64,000 bases of DNA from Shouchella hunanensis (lineage in GTDB: Bacteria > Bacillota > Bacilli > Bacillales > Bacillaceae_D), in the NCBI RefSeq assembly GCF_028735875.1, contig NZ_CP117834.1, forward strand, positions 2,282,001-2,346,000. The letters are read 5' to 3'. Position numbers and translations under genes: made by a program. This document shows positions 61,778-64,000 of the stretch, in pieces; the first letter of the stretch is position 1, and every line of letters begins with the position of its first letter. Under the pieces are notes generated by a model. The model saw only the letters and a program-made list of their open reading frames with translations. It had not been told where the DNA came from and searched no databases.

Positions 61778-62649
61778 AACTTGTATCCTATAAAACGAAT
61801 GAAGAAGAGCAAGGAGCGATTGAGCTTGATGGGAAACTAATTCCGCTCCTTGCCTTGAACGACCACTTTCAATTTCATTACGAAACAACGGTTTTTTCCT
61901 TACTGGAAAAAGGACAGTATGAGTCTCTGAAAAACTGGTATGTACATGAGGGAAAAGAAGCGCTAGCAAATTCTTCTTTGCCTTTTCTAGAAGAATGGAC
62001 ACCTGCCCCCCTCTATAGACATCCACGAAAAATATGGGGAATTGGTATGAACTACAGGAAAGGTGTTGAGGATCAATTTGCTTCAAATACGGTTGCTCCT
62101 GTTAGCTTTATGAAACCAGACACTAGTTTAATAGGGTCGGGAGATATTATTCAAATACCTCCTTTATCTAAAAATACGACGGCAGAAGCAGAACTGGCAC
62201 TCGTCATAGGAAAAACGTGCAAGGAAGTGTCAGAAGCTGATGCACTTGACTATGTAGCTGGGGTTGCAGCCGCCCTTGACATGACTGAAGCAGACATCCA
62301 CGCCGAAAACTTACGCTATCTGACACGAGCAAAAAGCTTTAACACGTTCTTTAGCTTCGGTTCAGAACTTGTTAGTTTAGATGAATATCCATGTTTAGAT
62401 GATATTCACGTTACGACACTACAGGACGGGGAGGAGCAGCATACCAATCGGATAGGAGCCATGCGGTATAGCCTAGCCTATATTGTTTCTTTTCATTCAG
62501 AAGTGATGACCCTTTTGCCAGGTGATATCCTACTAACTGGTACACCTGGAGCGGTCGTCTTGCGGGATGGCGTTGTAGTGTCTTGTCGTATTAGTGGGTT
62601 CAGTAAGGAGTTAGAAAACAAGGCTGCGAGCAAAGGGATACTTTCTTAA
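61774..62649 (+). CDS. Fumarylacetoacetate hydrolase (FAH)-family protein
   Basis: A 291-residue FAH-domain protein. KIWGIGMNYRKGVEDQ (about residues 87-102), FMKPDTSLIGSGD (about 112-124), TTAEAELALVIGK (metal-binding Glu residues, about 133-145) and LTGTPGAVVLRDG (about 252-264) are family motifs. Members hydrolyse C-C bonds in 1,3-dioxo acids, decarboxylate or isomerise oxo acids. It overlaps the amidase stop (ATGA) and ends the operon, so it probably handles the carbon skeleton left after nitrogen removal. Confidence 0.9.
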   Translation: MKLVSYKTNEEEQGAIELDGKLIPLLALNDHFQFHYETTVFSLLEKGQYESLKNWYVHEGKEALANSSLPFLEEWTPAPLYRHPRKIWGIGMNYRKGVEDQFASNTVAPVSFMKPDTSLIGSGDIIQIPPLSKNTTAEAELALVIGKTCKEVSEADALDYVAGVAAALDMTEADIHAENLRYLTRAKSFNTFFSFGSELVSLDEYPCLDDIHVTTLQDGEEQHTNRIGAMRYSLAYIVSFHSEVMTLLPGDILLTGTPGAVVLRDGVVVSCRISGFSKELENKAASKGILS

Positions 62650-62696
62650 TCCTCATCTTTCTTAGCTATGTATAAAGAATACTAACGTGGCAAATG

Positions 62697-62745
62697 ACAA
62701 ACTTCACAGAAAAAGGAAGGTAGTCCTGATTTCTATGAAGTTTGT
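62697..62745. other. Long hairpin between convergent genes
   Basis: ACAAACTTCACAGAAA pairs with TTTCTATGAAGTTTGT with one mismatch over a 17-base loop. There is no T-tract, so it is a weak terminator candidate for both the FAH gene and folE2. Confidence 0.5.
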
Positions 62746-62793
62746 ATCATCTCCCTGTTATGAGAAATAGGGATCTCCTAAGTGCTTGTACGA

Positions 62794-63687
62794 TTAGCGC
62801 TTCGTATATGTAATTTTTGCGACTGCATCATGAAGATGGATGGATTCTTGATTTTGACAGGTGACCTTAAAGGCGGTTACCCAGTCATACTCATAAAGAT
62901 CGGCAGCAACAAGTCTTACTAAATCTTCAACGAAGCGAGGATTCTCAAATGCTTGCTCCGTGACTACTTTTTCGTCTGGCCTCTTTAAAATGGGGTGAAT
63001 CTTCGCACTAGCATTTGATTCCGCTGCTCCTAACAATTCATTCTTCCAGTCTATTTTGGCTTCGTCAAAGTCTTCACATAGTTCCACACTCATTTTTACT
63101 TCCCCACGCTGGTTATGAGCGCTATACTCACTGATTTCTTTTGAACAAGGGCAAAGAGTCGTTACTAAGCATGTTAGGGTTAATTCTGTTTTAAACCCTA
63201 GTGTTTTAGAGTAGTTTAGCGAGATCTCGATCTCAGAATGATTATAAGCAGATTGTAATGAGGTCGGCGCCTCTCTTGAATAAAACCATGGAAAAGCAAC
63301 GTGAATATCAATCATGTCTTGATTTAAACGATCAGCTAACGATCGTGCTAGATTTTTTAGTGACTCAAGAGATAAGGTTTTGTGTTGACCATTGAATTCT
63401 TCAAGGCCTGTTATCAAACGACTCATATTGGTGCCTTTTGCATATCGATCTAATTGTGCACCTATTGAAAAAGTAGCTACGGTTGTTTGAATGCCTGGGC
63501 TTGATGTGCTTTTTATTTGTATAGGTTGTTTAACATTGGCAACCCCTACAAAATGAACGTCGAACAGAAAGTCCTTATGTGTATTTTGTATATCCTGCAT
63601 ATGTTTTTTTTCAGTTGCTTTGGTTTTAACGCTTGGTGAAACAGAACCAAATAACTTATGACGTTCTGCTTTCAAAGGTATTTTCAT
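62794..63687 (-). CDS. folE2: GTP cyclohydrolase FolE2 (type IB)
   Basis: A 297-residue protein of the FolE2 (YciA) family. The N-terminal FGSVSPSVKT, LQNT-like MQDIQNTHKDFLFDV, and the central TTLCPCSKEISEYSAHNQRG (about residues 146-165, with the catalytic Cys and metal ligands) are characteristic. It makes dihydroneopterin triphosphate from GTP for folate (and queuosine) synthesis. Unlike zinc-dependent FolE it can use other metals, so bacteria express it under zinc starvation. A Zur box about 145 bases upstream supports that role here. Confidence 0.95.
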   Translation of the reverse strand: MKIPLKAERHKLFGSVSPSVKTKATEKKHMQDIQNTHKDFLFDVHFVGVANVKQPIQIKSTSSPGIQTTVATFSIGAQLDRYAKGTNMSRLITGLEEFNGQHKTLSLESLKNLARSLADRLNQDMIDIHVAFPWFYSREAPTSLQSAYNHSEIEISLNYSKTLGFKTELTLTCLVTTLCPCSKEISEYSAHNQRGEVKMSVELCEDFDEAKIDWKNELLGAAESNASAKIHPILKRPDEKVVTEQAFENPRFVEDLVRLVAADLYEYDWVTAFKVTCQNQESIHLHDAVAKITYTKR

Positions 63688-63831
63688 AATAAGCGCTCAA
63701 CTCACTTTCGTTCTACATTGTTTGCTTCTTAATTGTATCTACAGACATCCGTTCGTTCGAAGGTTATGTCTCTATCGTATCATTAACCATGGAGGAATCT
63801 TAATTGTTAGCATGTCATAAATGCACCTTTC

Positions 63832-63852
63832 AAATCGTAATCGTTACGATTT
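63832..63852. promoter_or_regulatory. Zur box upstream of folE2
   Basis: A 21-base palindrome with arms AAATCGTAAT and GTTACGATTT around a central C matches the B. subtilis Zur consensus in all but one arm base. It should repress folE2 when zinc is plentiful. Confidence 0.88.
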
Positions 63853-64000
63853 AATTATAGGATAAGTCTCTTTGGAAAAGCAAGAAGAATCTAGATTTTT
63901 CGAAGTAGAGAAAGAAATAGATGAAATAGACTACTAGAATATGGGGAGGACGTCTGTTGCTTGGATCATAACCGTTTGAAGCACAAAAGGTTTTACCATA
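63853..64000. other. Window end, no gene seen
   Basis: No convincing coding sequence or structure in the last 148 bases; the stretch could contain the promoter region of a rightward Zur-controlled gene beyond the window, but nothing specific is visible. Confidence 0.35.

Overview
The window reads as chromosomal DNA of a Gram-positive, spore-forming Bacillaceae, probably an alkaliphile of the Shouchella/Alkalihalobacillus (Bacillus clausii/halodurans) group. This is an inference from strong AGGAGG-type ribosome sites, S-box riboswitches on a complete B. subtilis-style methionine salvage locus, a DesKR-regulated desaturase, an Sda-like sporulation inhibitor, a Zur-boxed folE2 and B. halodurans-like type I-C CRISPR repeats. 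No rRNA, tRNA, transposase or prophage structural gene was seen.

Layout. 1-4.4 kb: end of a tripartite tricarboxylate transporter (tctB, tctA) followed by an RraA-like protein, a DUF1932 dehydrogenase and an Ldh_2 dehydrogenase, probably an uptake-and-oxidation operon for an organic acid. 4.5-4.9 kb: a small CRISPR locus, then a DASS/SLC13 anion symporter. 6.6-13.9 kb: methionine salvage, with mtnWXBDE leftward and mtnKA rightward from two divergent SAM-I riboswitches. 13.9-19.2 kb: an accessory island bounded by two CRISPR leader loci. It holds two tandemly duplicated lipoproteins, a 664-residue alpha/beta-hydrolase-like protein and a 112-residue helical protein. 19.2-22 kb: two APH-like kinases and a Cof-type phosphatase. 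22.2-25.1 kb: a GntR/YtrA-type regulator with two ABC ATPases and a permease. 25-34.7 kb: mixed small operons (acetyltransferases, a TRZ/ATZ-type amidohydrolase, an AEC transporter, an Xre-AbrB-controlled ABC exporter, an MDR reductase, sda, alkC-like) and a cluster of DnaA boxes. 35-38 kb: des-desK-desR. 38.8-42.5 kb: a sulfate ABC transporter. 42.8-48.2 kb: an aldo/keto reductase, an acetyltransferase and a TetR/MFS efflux pair. 48.4-52.7 kb: a general amino-acid ABC transporter (aapJQMP type). 53-53.9 kb: a secreted GH16 glucanase. 54.2-62.6 kb: an eight-gene catabolic operon. 62.8-63.9 kb: folE2 with a Zur box.

The most notable region is the 54.2-62.6 kb operon. It encodes a ring-opening amidohydrolase of the cyanuric acid hydrolase/barbiturase family, a compact cytosine-deaminase-like amidohydrolase, an NMT1/THI5-type ABC importer, a PucR regulator, an amidase and an FAH-family hydrolase. 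It looks like a complete import-deaminate-open-hydrolyse route for a cyclic nitrogen compound. In the ring-opening enzyme the family's catalytic (domain B) lysine and serine appear kept, while the lysines of the two other domains appear replaced, so the substrate may be neither cyanurate nor barbiturate.

The second notable theme is three type I-C CRISPR leaders, each exactly 160 nt, with no cas genes in view. One carries 3 repeats, one carries a single degenerate terminal repeat, and one carries 8 repeats whose leader-proximal repeat has a private mutation. Other uncommon points are a DnaA-box cluster away from any origin gene, two genes that seem to start with ATT, and a minus-strand small membrane protein hidden under an antisense open frame.
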